From Lotus japonicus (Eukaryota > Streptophyta > Magnoliopsida > Fabales > Fabaceae): a stretch of 64,000 nucleotides of DNA. The position numbers were made by a program, and so were the translations under genes. Below the pieces are notes generated by a model. It searched no databases. It saw nothing but the letters and a program-made list of their open reading frames with translations, and was not told where the DNA came from. The stretch is from NCBI RefSeq assembly GCF_012489685.1, contig NC_080042.1, positions 81,964,983-82,028,982 on the forward strand, in the 5' to 3' direction. Each line of letters starts with the position of its first letter. Within the stretch, counting starts at the first letter, position 1. Positions 38,601 through 52,700 of the stretch are shown one piece after another.

Positions 38601-41600
38601 GAGAGATGTAAAGCAAAAAACTAGTAAAGAAAATTAGAGCCCATTTAGAGGTATATTGACTTTGTTGAATTATATATACCGACTTCGTCTTCATGTCCTG
38701 CTTCTACTTCTTTGAGGGAAATATCATGTGAACATGTGCACAATGTGACATCCAAGCACAAAGTTTTACTGCCGTTTTTAGCATTTACAAATTGTATATG
38801 TTAAAAAAAATCATTATGCGGGTTCACCATTCATAAAACATGTGTGACGTCACTTGAATATCGCAATATAGATGTTTAGATATCGGTAGGGGCCGTAATT
38901 TTGACAAGGTGAGGGCGGGGTAAGATCTAACAACTTATTAAGTTATGACTTAAAGTGAGTGTTATTACCACTCTTAATTAAGAAAATATATGTTCAATTG
39001 TTTGTTTTGTTGTTGATGTTTCTCATTTCAAAATGAATGAAAATATTTGCGTTTTAATTCCTTCATTCTCCATTTTCTTTTCCATTGTCTTTTTCTCTTT
39101 TTTTATTTTTTTTAATCACAACATCACCTATCATATTTCTTATTTTAATTTTATCTTTTTTCTTCAATTTTCTTTTAGGGGAGGTAAGAATAAAGTAGTA
39201 ATTAAGATAAGCAACATAAGTATAATTATAAGTTATAGAAACATCATGGGGCCATTATAGAACTTAAATATTATTAGTAAATGAAATACAAGAGTTGGGG
39301 TGACCCCCTCCCCTCTAACTCTAAGACACCTTAATTTTCGAGGTTTAGCCTATATATTCCTGTTTTTTTCTTTCTTTTCTTCAAGGTTTCTGTACCAAAA
39401 GAATAAATAAGGCATTCCTTTGTTTATATTTTTCCCCCTCAAGCCTTAAATCATGTCCATGGTACGTAGAATCGACATGGAATAAATTGTAAGTGGGCGA
39501 ACTTAGGTAGATGAGGCTTTCACGTTGAAGTACATGTGCAATTAATATATCTTTGTAACCAAATTATGTCCCCTTTATTTCGTCGGCGAGCATAACATCC
39601 TACTTCTTCACACAACAACATATTATTAACGCATTATTGATTAAATGCATGTACGTTATTGCAGAACTCATGTACAGTATGGTGGTCCAGCTAAACGTGT
39701 CTCACTCTCTCTTTGTCTCTGCAGCTCTTTTCTTTTTGGCCAAAGCCAAACGTGCTTCTAACATGGATCATGCCATGTTGTGGTTATACAAAAATTAATT
39801 AATCTTATAAAGATTTTGTATCTCGGTTAGTGTATTAAATTAATCCTATTAATTTTCAATAAAATAGAATGATGAACATTGAACAACATCGGTTAATAAC
39901 CAACACTACAATTGATTCAACGAAAACGATGTTGGTCAATACAATTTGAGTTGGTCAGAGTCGACGCTAAATTATAACAAAAATCACAGCAAACTAGTGT
40001 CGGTTAAACTAACACGATGTTTAAGTGATGTTTTTTTTAATTTTTCATCTATTATATTTCGTCAGTTTACTCGAGACAAATGAGTTAAAATTGGCGTTAA
40101 TGTCGCAGTCGACGCTAAATCTTAGCAACAATTCATCTACCAATATGAAAGACGATACAAATGAATACTAATATTTATTAAAAATAAGCATTCAGTGTAG
40201 ACCTAGATTAACTAATTACTTTCTTAAATATTATTTTGATATTACAATTTACAGTTATTTAGAAGTTAACTCCCACTTACCAAAAATATACTCCTACTTA
40301 CCAAAAAAAGGAAGTTAACTCTCAGTTTCCCTAGTCGATCGTCTTCGTTTTCTGATTTTCTCTCCTTTCACATTACTGGATAATGCATGATTGGATCCAC
40401 ATGCATAAGTGTGAAAATACTCACTGAAGAGTGCATTATCTACCCACAAAATATCTTTTTGAAGAAAAAGAATACAAGTGAAAAGTATTTGCTTGGAGTA
40501 AGGTGAACTCAGCCAAGATAGTAGTTGCGAAATCAATGTCAAACAAAAAGATACTACAAGGAAGGTGCACAAAGGGATGAAATTAGAAAAGATGAGTAAA
40601 GAAAGTAAAAATTTAGCAAATTAATAAAACTAACTGTCATTAAATTAAATGAAACAAACAGTATGATAAATTTAATTATAGGGGGCGAAAATAATATTTA
40701 AATACTATTCTATTTAAAAAATTGTTTCTTTTGAGAATGACCTCCTCATTTCCAATATATGTAGGTACGTCCCGTCCGTGTGCAGGTGCATAAATTGATT
40801 TATGAGAAAGAAATAGGATATTAGTTTAATTTTAGTGTATTTTTTATAGATTTTCTCACCACTCTCTATTTACCGTATTATATTTATAGAAATCAATTAC
40901 ATACTGTATTTAAGATTGCGGAATACACATTATACATTTCACAATCATAAGTTCAGAAAAGTACTGAAAAAATGGTATAAGAATGTAAAATGGTGATACC
41001 TATAACAATGCCCAAAAATAAAACCCGGTCTTTGCAAACTATACAAGTTTGTTAGAAATAATACTATATAAAATCAATCATTTAATACTTGTACAATAAC
41101 CAATTGATCTAGATTTTAATGTTTGCCAGATTTCATTCTCTTAATAAAATACGCACGTTTCAGTGTTTCATGCCATGTTACATTTTTCCAACTTCGGAAT
41201 CTCTCTTCTTAATTACATTTTGCGGCTTCTGCCCCGCTTTTGCATTCAGATCTTTGTCTCATCACCTTCACCCATGTGGTCCATTTCCTCTAATTTTTTT
41301 TAAGCCTAAAAAGTTTATGCAAAGAAGTGAAAGAACAAATACATAATAACCATAGACCTACGGTGTTTCGTGTTTGGATTCAGCTCAATTTCAGGGTTTG
41401 AAATAAGTCAAAATATTTTTCTCGCGTCCTATTCATTAATTAATCAACTCTTTCAGGCTATTTCTGACATATCTTTTCATATTTATTGATTTGCTTAGTT
41501 ATTGAAAAACTAAAGGATAAGTATTCTCTATTCACTCACAATCACACTTGTTTTAACCAGAAAAATAATTGTAGAGAAACATCAATTTGGCTCGGGACCA

Positions 41601-42368
41601 TGATGATCTCCAAAGTCTAAATATCTTAATCTAATCACAGACACAACTTCATTGATTTCAGCTACTTGAATCACTAGTAGTCTAGTATCAAGTAGTGATA
41701 GTGATGTCGGTGGATTGAAGTACTCAATCAATTTTAAAGAGAAAACTTATGTGTTCTAAACTTCTAATCCCCGATCCCTTCAGTTTTATTGATTATCCAT
41801 TCAAATTTGATAAGTATATCTTAATTTAAATAAAAATTAATCTAATCCAATTTAAAGTAATTAATATATGAACGTTTTTTTTTCCTCTAAAATAGCTACT
41901 AATAGAGTGTGAACACTTGAGAACCATGGTATTCTAAGACATCAAATCTATGTCTAAATGGCTTAGTTGAAAAAGAACAAAACACATATATAGATTCCTC
42001 AATTTTGTTAATATATCACCGTGAAGCTCAATTAGCACATATGCTCAGCAAAGATATAATTATTTATGTGTTATTTATCCAACGGCTTAAGTTTTTGAGA
42101 TATTAATTTATGACAAGCAGAGCATGCATATTATATCTACTTCAAATGTTAAGTAAGTTAAAATTGATTAAATTAGTCACAAGCACTTATTGAACCTTAG
42201 GACTTTAAAAATAATTGTTGATCACTTTAAACAAAATAAAATATAAAACAACATAAAAATCAACAACATGTCTCAAACTATATGCCACATATATAGAGTT
42301 TGGGGATAATGGTATATTAACTGAAGCACCCTACATCATTTTCATTCTGTATTATAGCACACAATTTC
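35651..42368. other. Gene-poor intergenic region
   Basis: No gene recognised over 6.7 kb. The sequence is AT-rich with many poly-A/T runs, and all frames are short and of low complexity. Two stretches (about 36380-36720 and 39840-40140) carry scattered short motifs such as GTCGTTAAAAC and GTCGACGCTAAAT, suggestive of decayed foldback or CACTA-type elements. Neither has definable ends. Confidence 0.5.
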
Positions 42369-42553
42369 GAGTAATGTTACTCACACACCTCTCTTTTGAG
42401 GTGTGTGAGGTGGAATGATGAGAGAGATAGGAAGAAAAAAAAAGTAAGGGAGAGAAAGTATGAGATGTGATAGATGGTAATAGGAGAGAGATAGAAACAA
42501 AAAGAGGTGGAAATGAAGTGTTTTAAAAATGAGGTGTGTATATATCATTACTC
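42369..42553. mobile_element. 185-bp MITE with perfect 9-bp target duplication
   Basis: The termini GAGTAATGTTACTCACACAC and (inverted right end) GAGTAATGATATATACACAC match imperfectly. An exact 9-bp duplication CACAATTTC flanks both sides (42360-42368 and 42554-42562). The 9-bp length suggests mobilisation by a Mutator-like transposase. The interior is AG-rich (GAGAGAGATAGGAAG) and non-coding. Confidence 0.88.
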
Positions 42554-43250
42554 CACAATTTCAGCAGAGTTCCACTCCTTATTGAAGTTGTGATATTTTC
42601 AAAATAGTTTCGTGACTTTTGACTTTTTGTCAGTTTGTGACAATTCTTGTTTTTCTTCGATGGATCATGGATCAGTGACAACTCTTTTTCACACACAAAC
42701 CAAAAACCAAATATACGAGAACCAAATATATTGGTTTTGAATTGTATTTTTTGTCTCTATTATTTTGAAAATTTAATAGATGCTAACATTAGTTTAAAAG
42801 TCAGATAAAATTTATTTCACACAAAATAGCTCAAAAGTTAAGAGTTATATGAGGAGACATATGAGTTGGGTGAGGGAGGTTCAAGGTGTAATTCAAAGAC
42901 CAAATATACTTAATTCAAAATTGCAAACTGAAATTTAAAATTTTGAGAAATAAAAATTTAAATGTTATTTCGATGACAAAAATATTTATCCAGGTTAATA
43001 AAAATTCAATACAGAATTTTAGGTGGGGGGGGGGGGATTCAACTTCAAGTTACTATCAACGATGGCCAATTAGATGTAATAGTCAACACATGGAAGTCAA
43101 AAGAACAAGTCTTAGTTGGATTTGGGTAGAAAAGTTATGCACAGAATCATCTACAATGGAAAAAACTTGACCCACCCCATAATAAAATATCCTATGAGAA
43201 GAAGGTAAACAGATAAAAGGCAAAAGTGAATAAAGGAAATGGTAATAACA

Positions 43251-43281
<31 letters not shown>

Positions 43282-45208
43282 TTTAATATTCAATAATCTT
43301 GTTGCTTAATTTTATACGTATAAAGTTTTTATAAAATAATAATAAATAATAATTTAATCATTTAATGGATGTCAAAAAATTAGAATTTATTTGCCCTAGA
43401 TCTGGGGCATTCATCCCTTTCCTTTTCATATGATTATTTAAATGTAGCATAGCAAGAAAAGGGCATGTGTATGTATGTATGTATGCATGCATGAGCAACA
43501 TGATGGCAATAGTTGAAGCAAGGAATAAAGTAATCACGAACGGCATGTCGGTGGTAGAAGAAGAATCTTATGCTAGCAAAACTCTTTCCAAGTTGTATAA
43601 CATGTTTGTTTTTATCACTTTAAACGAAAGATTATTTACTGTAATTTTTGGGATTATTTTACTTTAGAGTTGTGTGCCGACCATTAATACAAATACATCA
43701 AGAATATAGACAATTAAAGTTGGATATGGCCAAAAACTTAATTATCTTTGTTTAGCGAGTTAACTAATATTGGAGTTGAGACTTTTAGTCAGCTGGTTAG
43801 TGCTTTTCAAGTAGCTCTGCATTCCAATTGGCGTACCACGAATTTCCCACTAAAATGTATAGCTGGATGCCCAATGCATCTCTATCTTTCACGCGGTTGG
43901 CTTTTAATTATAGAGAAGGGATTATTATAGGAATGATTAATCCTCTCTTCGTATATGATCATTGATCACACTAAGCGGTAAATGACTGATTATAAAATGT
44001 GTTTCATTCTCATGAACAATGATATATATGACTTTGAATCTCATGATTAAGAGATAGAATGAACAATCACCACGCCACATGTCGTCGTTAATATATAAGT
44101 GAATCTGACATTCTTTGAAATTGAAAATGTTTTAGTAAAATAAAATTTATTTAAGTGAGAACACCATGACTCAATTGTTGACTTGTGGTATATTATTATT
44201 TTTTCCAAATTCTGAGAGCGCCTAATACACCTCATAGGTTAGTTTGCCCTGAAGTTGATTTAAATGTATTTTGATGTAAAATAAAAAGATTTGTTTTGTG
44301 AATGAAAAAAAAAAACTAGGTTGGTCTAAGGTAGTCGAATAATGAATGACATTTAAAAACTTAATTCTCAAAATATGAAAATAAATTATAAAATGACTAT
44401 CTTATATGAATACAAACGGGATAACGTTTACTTGGGACCGACATGTCTCGTTGGTTTATGGGCTTAAGGAGAAAAATAACGCATCAAATTTCCTAGCCCG
44501 ATATGCGTTAAGGGGAAGTTCTTGTCGTGTTTGGAGACTTCCTTCATCTTCAGTTATAATGTCATTGTGCATACTGTAGGGTAGCTATTGTTCTTTTTCT
44601 AGTTTTCCATATATATAAAAAAAAACGGATAATGTTTGTCACATTATTTTTAATTAATTATAAACTCCCTTTAATTTAATTTGGATTTTTGAAATTTTAT
44701 AACTAAACTATAAATGAACTCTAAATCTATATTTTTATTTTGGTTAAAATTTAATACTATATTTTATTTGAATATCGAATAAGTTTGAATCTTACAAATT
44801 AAAGAAAACTAGTCTCATTTCAAGCCAAACCCATCAGTAGCACCCATGCTTGTCGTATGGCCGTAAACCATGTAATGAAATTATGGGATCAACCTGAAGG
44901 GTTAAAAAAACTTACAAATAATAGCCTCTTTGATTTTATTTTATTTATCTAATAACAAGATGGCATTTTTATAATCTAAAACTGAAAACAGAAAAATGAA
45001 AATAAATGAAAAAGACCCTAAATAGGTCAGGTAGTAAACTTGTAGAACATGAATTGTAATCACCAAACCTGCATCCTCAAATCTTCACCTCCCCCATACC
45101 CAACACTAAACAGAAAGGTTAGGGACTCAAGGTGAAGGGCCTGTTGAAGCAAGTGAATAGACAGGTATAATTGTTCCAAAAGAATAAACAAAAAGATACA
45201 AGAGTACG
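42554..45208. other. Intergenic, with simple repeats
   Basis: No gene seen. Simple sequence includes a run of G at 43024-43036, an (AT)n tract at 43251-43275 and a GTAT/GCAT tract near 43468-43492. Confidence 0.55.
43251..43275. repeat. (TA)n microsatellite
   Basis: Twelve to thirteen uninterrupted TA units in intergenic DNA. Confidence 0.95.
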
Positions 45209-45447
45209 AGTGTCTTTGGGTGAAGCGCTAATAATAAATGCTTATCACATAAGCGCTTAGTCATAAGATGATAATAGGTTGTAAGTAAGCAAAAACTGAT
45301 TCATAACCTAATCTAGATAGTTTATGAAAATAAGCTCAAAACAACATATAAGTATGTCATGAGCTATTTCCATAAGTTCTCTCAAACACATAAGTTCTCT
45401 CAAACACATGCATAAACGTTTGTGTTGTAATATAAACTCGTCTAAAC
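45209..45447. repeat. MITE of the AAGCGCTTAT family, copy 3
   Basis: The stretch starts near GTGTCTTTGGGTGAAGCGCT and contains CACATAAGCGCTTAGTCATA and AATAAGCTCAAAAC. Its right part, AAACTCGTCTAAACAGAGCT, is diverged. It also has a short internal duplication (CATAAGTTCTCTCAAACACA twice). It lies about 180 bp beyond the COQ3 stop codon on its 3' side. Confidence 0.5.
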
Positions 45448-45625
45448 AGAGCTTATATAGGGTGGAGGGTGGTGGAGAAGCAAAGTCAGCTTTGTTGTGT
45501 TGTTTGTGTTATGGGGAGAGTGAAGTTGAGAAAGAAAAGTAAACTTTTTTAATTTAAATGTTTATTCAGCATACAAAACAAATTTACTATAAATATAAAT
45601 TATAATGCTAAGTATTTTATTTACC

Positions 45626-46684
45626 CTATTCAATACTTTTGGTTTTGGTACCAAAAGCAATGAAATTGACGCTGATATCATCTGATAAAGACCATCGCCC
45701 TGTCAAGGGGTTATACACAAATCCTGCCATCTCTTCCACCTGTGTGCAACAAAAAAAGTTGACAGAACAAAGTATAAATCATTTGACATGTGCTCCACGA
45801 TACTAGTGAACAAAATTCCAAAAATATAATTAAAAAGTCATCAAAAGGTGTTTATGCATGAATGCATATCTTGCTTACGTTGATACCGGCACGTTGTAAG
45901 ATCAGGACTAGTTCCTCTGGAGTGAGAAAACTGGACCACTCATGTGTGCCTCTAGGAAGCTGCCAAGTTTCAAATGTAATATGTCAATTCCAAAGGTCAT
46001 TGATTCTAGGGTACAAGGGTCACTTCCTCTATTCCCTTCAAATTCTAAATGTGCCAAGATGGACGATATGGTATATGGTATAGATGATCCAACATAAGGA
46101 GCACCCTCAAATTAATTGGAGTAGATTTCAGTGCATGAATGTAGGATGTAAGGATAAAAACTTAGAGAGTAATACCCAGCGGAGGATGTATTCTGCGGCA
46201 ACAATGGCAGTTGCATAGGCTCTCATAGAACGATTGATTGTCGATATGACAGTAGCTCCATCTGATATTGTTAATGCTGCCAAAGATTTGCAGAACTCTG
46301 CAGGATCTGTGACATGCTCAATCACCTGGTAAAATTCATGGCAAACAACGTTGATAAGAGAAGTCAAATCAATTTATTTTGCAAATGCTGATAAACCTGT
46401 AAATGGTCTTGACCCAACCATGCATCTTAGTGATCCAGGGAACATTAAGTGGATCTAATCCACACTTATAGCTAGCATATTAAATGAGAGCAAAAGAGGA
46501 CTTGATCTTAACCATCTATGTAAAACTGAACGGTCAATATTAGCTTACCCCACCTCTCACTTCTAATTGCCCCACGCCCCCACCCTTCTCTATCTGTATG
46601 TGTGTGTGTGCACGCGCGTGCGTGTTGCATGTTTATGCACTCCAATGTGTAAGCACACAACCAGAGGGAGGGGGCAGGGAGGGA

Positions 46685-46722
<38 letters not shown>

Positions 46723-49700
46723 CTCCAAGGCCATAACTGCATCAAACTTTCTTCCTTCTTCAACTAGCGTCTCTGAACAATCATTTTAAAAGCTATTAAA
46801 AGTTGTAGGTGATAAATACTACGCATGATACCCAACAAAAAGACAACTCTAAACAAACCAGATAAATGCAAGCCACTTTAGCAATGATTACTGAAGCCAT
46901 CATAGATGTACAAGCATGCTACGTTGACAAGCAAATAAGTTGGATGAACATTACAGGTAAAAACAAGAATAGTTCCAAATATAGAAAGAAACAGAGTAAT
47001 ATGAATATGCAACTATCCTTATGGTTAAAAACTAATTCTTCCACTTTAGTGGTTAGTTTGTACAAGTAAGACACATTGTTTAATGAGAAACATGTGAGGG
47101 ACAGGAAAATCTTTTTTCACAGTAAGAACCTACACGGATAAATTAAGATCAAAGCTTTAAAATAGAGTTGGCCAAAAAGCAACATTCTGTTTTGATCTCT
47201 CCAAAGCCAAAGATAAACTCCAACAATTACCAGAACTACAAAACGCGATAGAAAGTAAAAATCATTCATATTATAATATTGAAACTTTTTCATGCCAAAG
47301 CATCATAATGTCATAACTTCTTCAATAAATATCCAGCAAAGGTATGCAATCCATGGAAAAACTACCTAAAAAATTAAGTAGAAGGAAATTATGCCAGTGA
47401 GGCTTGAACTTCTAATCAATCTTGTGTTCCAAACTGTGAGAGCATTTAGTAGGAAAAGCAGGGCGCTTCTGCAATAGTCACAAGTGGGATAGTTTCCGAT
47501 TGAAAACAGGTTAACAGACTAAACCATGCATTCCAAGGATGTGTAACAGTACACCGGAATGCTTGACTCTCACAGGAAATGAATTAAGATTCACATGGTT
47601 TCAAAAAAAAAAAAGAATTAAGATTTACATACCAGCTGTTGTGCAACAATACTCAATACTTGAAGTTGTTGGATCCAAATCCTGTGTACGGGAAAGAATA
47701 AGTTGTCCAGTTAATAGTGAAGGACATTATGTACTCAATTTATACTAGTAAGAGACTAAGAGTTGAACGAGTTACAACCATACTGATAAATTTCAAATCG
47801 GAAACAACTATTGCAAAATAAAAATAATAACTTATAAGATAAGCATACAGCATGAAGTCTAGCAATCTTGATATTCTTCTCTACAGCATCAACACCCGTC
47901 ACAGTAGCTCCCAATCGAGCTAATGGCTGAAGAGAAAAAGAGAAGTTTAGCTATAAATAACAATAAAAACAGCACTCATTAGCAATTAAAAGCAAATAAC
48001 ATTCTCAATATTCTAGAAAAGAGAGGCAGGAAAATCTGCACCGAAGAATTTAGGTTTCCACATTTCTAGCTAACAAATATAGTCACCTCTGAACCAAATA
48101 TACAGATCCACACGAGGATTGTGATAAAAAGGGATAGACTCTGGCACTAATTAGGAAGAAAATGAAATTTTATTTAAAGAACCTAATCTTCCTAAGCCTT
48201 CCTAGTGAAGGACAGGCTCAAAATAGGGAAGAATTACAAACTACAAGGCTACTAAGTATATTCGAGTAGCTCAGACTACTCCTCTAATTCCAAACCTGTT
48301 TCCCTCCCCCCAAAACTAACCCTTTTAAAGCCTAACTGGCTCTAGCCTCTAGCTGCAGTTTCACCAGTTAGTTTCAACTGAATACTGAATTAGTTACATC
48401 AGTACCTAAATTCAAGTTAGGATCCTGATGAGTATAGGCCTCCAATCAAGAAGGTGTATGAGAGAAAGAACAAGGGGAAAGCCACAGCTTAATGTGTTTG
48501 TTATAGTTAGTTAGTATCCAGCTGGCAAGTTAGTTGTTTCTGTTAGTGGCCAGCTGGCAATTTCTGTTAGAGATGCATTCTGTTAGCATCTGGGAGATAG
48601 TATAAATAAAGGGAAGGGGGTAGTTAACGAGTAGTTATTCAGTTAGTAGGTAATTGTGGAGAGACTGGTCTCTCGAACAACCAGAGGAAGAACTAGGGTT
48701 CATTCCACCATTTCTGTACCTTGAGCTCTGGTTCTCATTGAGAATCTGAGTCTCTATTTTCATTCAAATTCAATCTAGTTTCAGTTCAGAGTTCTACAGT
48801 GTTCATCAATTGGTATCAGAGCTCCATCCAGGAGCTGTGGTATCGATCTATGGTAGCTAGCAGAATGGAATCTCGAGTTGATGCGATCGAGAGGTTTATC
48901 GAGGCTATGAATCGCGACAGGGAAGAAGAGCGCAGGAACCGCGACGAAGAACGACGAAATCGAGAGGAAGATCGCAGAGAGCGTGCGGCGGAGAGAGAGC
49001 GTGTAGAGGAGCGACTTCGCACCTTGGAAGCGATTGTAGAATCGCTGTCCAGGAAGTTCGACGGCGAACGCGATGACGGAGGCAGCGGCGGGCGAGATCG
49101 CCGGCAAACAGGGGAAGAGCGAACGGTGAATGGTGGCAGCGTGGGAGGCCAGAGAGTAGAACACGAAGAGGAGAGAACACCGCGCACCGAGAATCCGCAA
49201 GCGGAGCGGTGGCAGAAGCTTGATATTCCGGTGTTCCAAGGAGAAGAAGATGCGTACAGTTGGATTCAGAAGTTGGAGAGATACTTCCGATTGAAGGGAG
49301 CGAAAGAGGAAGAGAAGACGCAAGCTATCATGGTGGCTCTTGATGGAAGGGCGTTGAGTTGGTACCAATGGTGGGAGACTTGTAATCAGGTAACTACGTG
49401 GGACAAGTTCAAGGAAGCGTTGCTGGAACGTTTCCAACTCTCATCTGCTTCAAGTCCTTTTGCTGCGTTGCTAGCTCTTAAGCAAGAAGGAAGTGTAGAG
49501 GAATTTGTGGCTCAATTTGAGAGATTTGCAGGCATGTTGCGAGGGGTTGAAGAAGAACACTACATGGACATTTTTGTCAATGGACTCAAGGAAGAGATTG
49601 CAGCAGAAATCAAGCTCTATGAGCCTAGAACTCTAGCAATCATGGTCAAGAAAGCATTGATGGTGGAACAGAAGAACCTGGCTGTGAGTAAAGCAGGGGT

Positions 49701-52700
49701 TGGCAGCATTAGCAGGTACAATTCTTCTTACAAACCACCTTTTAAAGCTTCAACTTATCAGAAAACTGTGACAATTGATAGTGGACAGAAGAGTGGAGTA
49801 GGTAGTGTTGTTCAAAACACAGTACAATCCTCTAGTGGAAGTGTTAGTGATAGAGTAGGGAGCAAGCCAGCAAGGGGAGGGGTTTTCAAAAGGCTTACTG
49901 GGGAAGAAATGAAGGAGAAACTAAGGAAAGGGGAATGTTTTAGGTGTGATGAGAAATTTGGCCCAAACCATGTGTGTAAGAATAAGCAACTCAGAGTCAT
50001 GTTGCTGGAGGAGGAAGGTGAGGAAGAAGAAGAGGAGACTATAGAGGCTCAGCCAGAAGATTCAGGAGAAATTATGGAGTATAAGCAACTATCACTCAAC
50101 AGCATACAAGGACTCTCTACCAGGAAATCACTTAAGGTGTGGGGAAAATTGCAGGAAACTACTATTGTTGTGCTCATAGATTGTGGAGCAACACACAACT
50201 TTATTTCAGCTACTTTGGCAAGAGCTTTGGAACTAAAGATTACTGAAACTTCCTCTTATACAGTGGAAGTTGGAGATGGACATAAGGTGCAAGGTAGAGG
50301 GGTTTGCAAGAATGTTAGTGTGCAGATCCAAGGGTTCATGGTAACACAAGACTTCTACTTGTTTGGGTTGAGAGGTGTAGATGTTGTGCTGGGTTTGGAA
50401 TGGCTTGCAAGCCTAGGGGATATAAAGGCCAATTTTGAAGAGCTCACCTTGAAGTTCAAGCTGGGGAACAGCAAAGTGGTACTCAAGGGTGAACCTGAGC
50501 TGTTGAGGAAAGGTGCCTCACTGAATGCAATGGTCAAAGCCATTCAGCAACAGGGTGAGGGGTATGTTCTGCAATGCCAGATGTTAGAAAAGGAAGTGGC
50601 CCAACCAGAAGACACTCCAGAGTTATTAAAAGCAGTCTTGGCAGATTTTCCAGCATTATTTGCTTCACCAACTGAACTGCCACCTCAAAGAAGACATGAC
50701 CATGCAATACATTTGAAGGAAGGGGCATCTATACCTAACATTAGACCCTACAGGTATCCCCATTTTCAGAAAAATGAGATAGAAAAATTAGTTGCTGAAA
50801 TGCTTAATGCAGGCATCATTAGACCAAGTATTAGCCCTTATTCAAGTCCAGTCATATTGGTGAGGAAAAAGGATGGTAGCTGGAGGTTTTGTGTAGACTA
50901 TAGGGCCTTGAACAAGGTCACGATCCCCAATAAATTTCCTATCCCAGTTATTGATGAACTATTAGATGAGATTGGTCCAGCAAAGGTGTTCTCCAAGATA
51001 GATCTTAAATCAGGTTACCATCAAATTTTGATGAAGGCTGAAGATGTAGAAAAGACAGCATTTAGGACACACGAGGGGCACTATGAGTTTTTGGTGATGC
51101 CATTTGGCCTCACCAATGCTCCCTCCACATTTCAGTCCTTAATGAATGAGGTGTTGAGGCCAGTTGTGAGGAAGCATGCACTAGTCTTTTTTGATGATAT
51201 TTTGATCTTTAGCTTGACCATGGAAGACCATGTAGTACACTTGACACAAGTACTGCAGCTAATGGAACAACATGACTTAAAAATCAATGGCAAGAAGAGT
51301 GTGTTTGGAAGAGGGCAAATAGAGTATTTAGGCCATGTTTTGACTGCTGGAGCAGTGGCGGCAGATCCAAAGAAGCTGGAAGCTATGTGGATGTGGCCAA
51401 TTCCAAAGGATTTGAAAAGCTTGAGAGGGTTCCTTGGGCTGACTGGATACTATAGAAGGTTTGTTAGAGACTATGGAAAAATAGCTAGGCCATTAACACA
51501 GCTCTTGAAGAAAGATAGTTTTCAGTGGGGACCAGGCCCTCAGCAAGCTTTTGAAGCCCTCAAGCAAGCTCTCACTGAATTACCCACCCTAGCTGTTCCT
51601 GATTTTTCAAAGGTTTTTGTATTAGAAACAGATGCTTCTGGTACAGGGTTGGGAGCAGTGTTGTCTCAGGAAGGAAAGCCCTTGGCATTTTGGAGTGCTA
51701 CACTCTCAGATAGGAGCCAAGCTAAGTCAGTATATGAGAGAGAATTAATGGCAGTGGTTAGAGCCGTCCAAAGATGGAGACATTACCTTATGGGGAGGCA
51801 CTTCATCATTAGGACAGATCAGAAAAGTTTGAAATTTTTGACTGAGCAGAAGGTCTTGGGAGCAGAACAGTTCAAGTGGATTTCTAAGCTCTCAGGTTAT
51901 GATTTTGAAATACAATACAAACCTGGAAAGGACAACTCTGCAGCTGATGCCATGTCTAGGAGAAGTTCTTACTGTGCACTCTCAGTCCTCAAGGTTAATG
52001 ACTATGAGGAATGGCAAACTGAAGTGTTACAGGATCCTAAATTGCAAGCAATAGTGCAGGATCTGATTCTGGATCCAGAAGCTCACAAAGGCTACTCTCT
52101 AAGAGACCACAAGCTGTTCTACAAAGGGAAGCTGGTGCTGTCCAAGCAATCCTCTAGGATTCCCATTTTGTGTAAGGAATTCCATGCTACCTTGTTGGGG
52201 GGGCATTCTGGTTTTTTCAGAACTTATAGGCGGTTGGCTGCAGTGGTCTATTGGGAGGGCATGAAGAAAGACATTAAGGACTATGTAGCTGGCTGTGACA
52301 CTTGCCAGAGGAATAAATTTGACAATTTATCCCCAGCAGGTCTCCTTCAGCCATTGCCAATTCCTACACAAGTATGGACCGATGTGTCTATGGATTTTAT
52401 TGGTGGTCTACCTAAATCCAAGGGCAAGGATACAATCCTAGTGGTGGTGGACAGGTTGACTAAATATGCCCATTTTATTCCATTAAGCCATCCCTTCACA
52501 GCTCCTGAGGTAGCAGCTTTGTTTTTGCAAGAAATTGTGAGACTACATGGGTTCCCTGCAACAATAGTCTCAGATAGGGATTCTCTGTTTCTCAGCAGCT
52601 TTTGGAAAGAATTATTTCGAGTTTCTGGTACCCAGTTGAGGTTCAGTACTGCCTACCATCCTCAAACTGATGGTCAGACTGAAGTGGTAAATAGATGCTT

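Noticed and set aside
46598..46789. Plus-strand frames over the (GA)n tract
   Set aside because: Created by the microsatellite (Arg-Glu repeats) and opposite COQ3 exon 6.
48816..49187. 123-codon minus-strand frame rich in Arg/Ser
   Set aside because: Another shadow of the charged, GC-rich Gag N-terminus.
48781..49437. 218-codon open frame on the minus strand
   Set aside because: It is antisense to Gag in the retrotransposon and starts inside the coding region; a shadow of the real frame.
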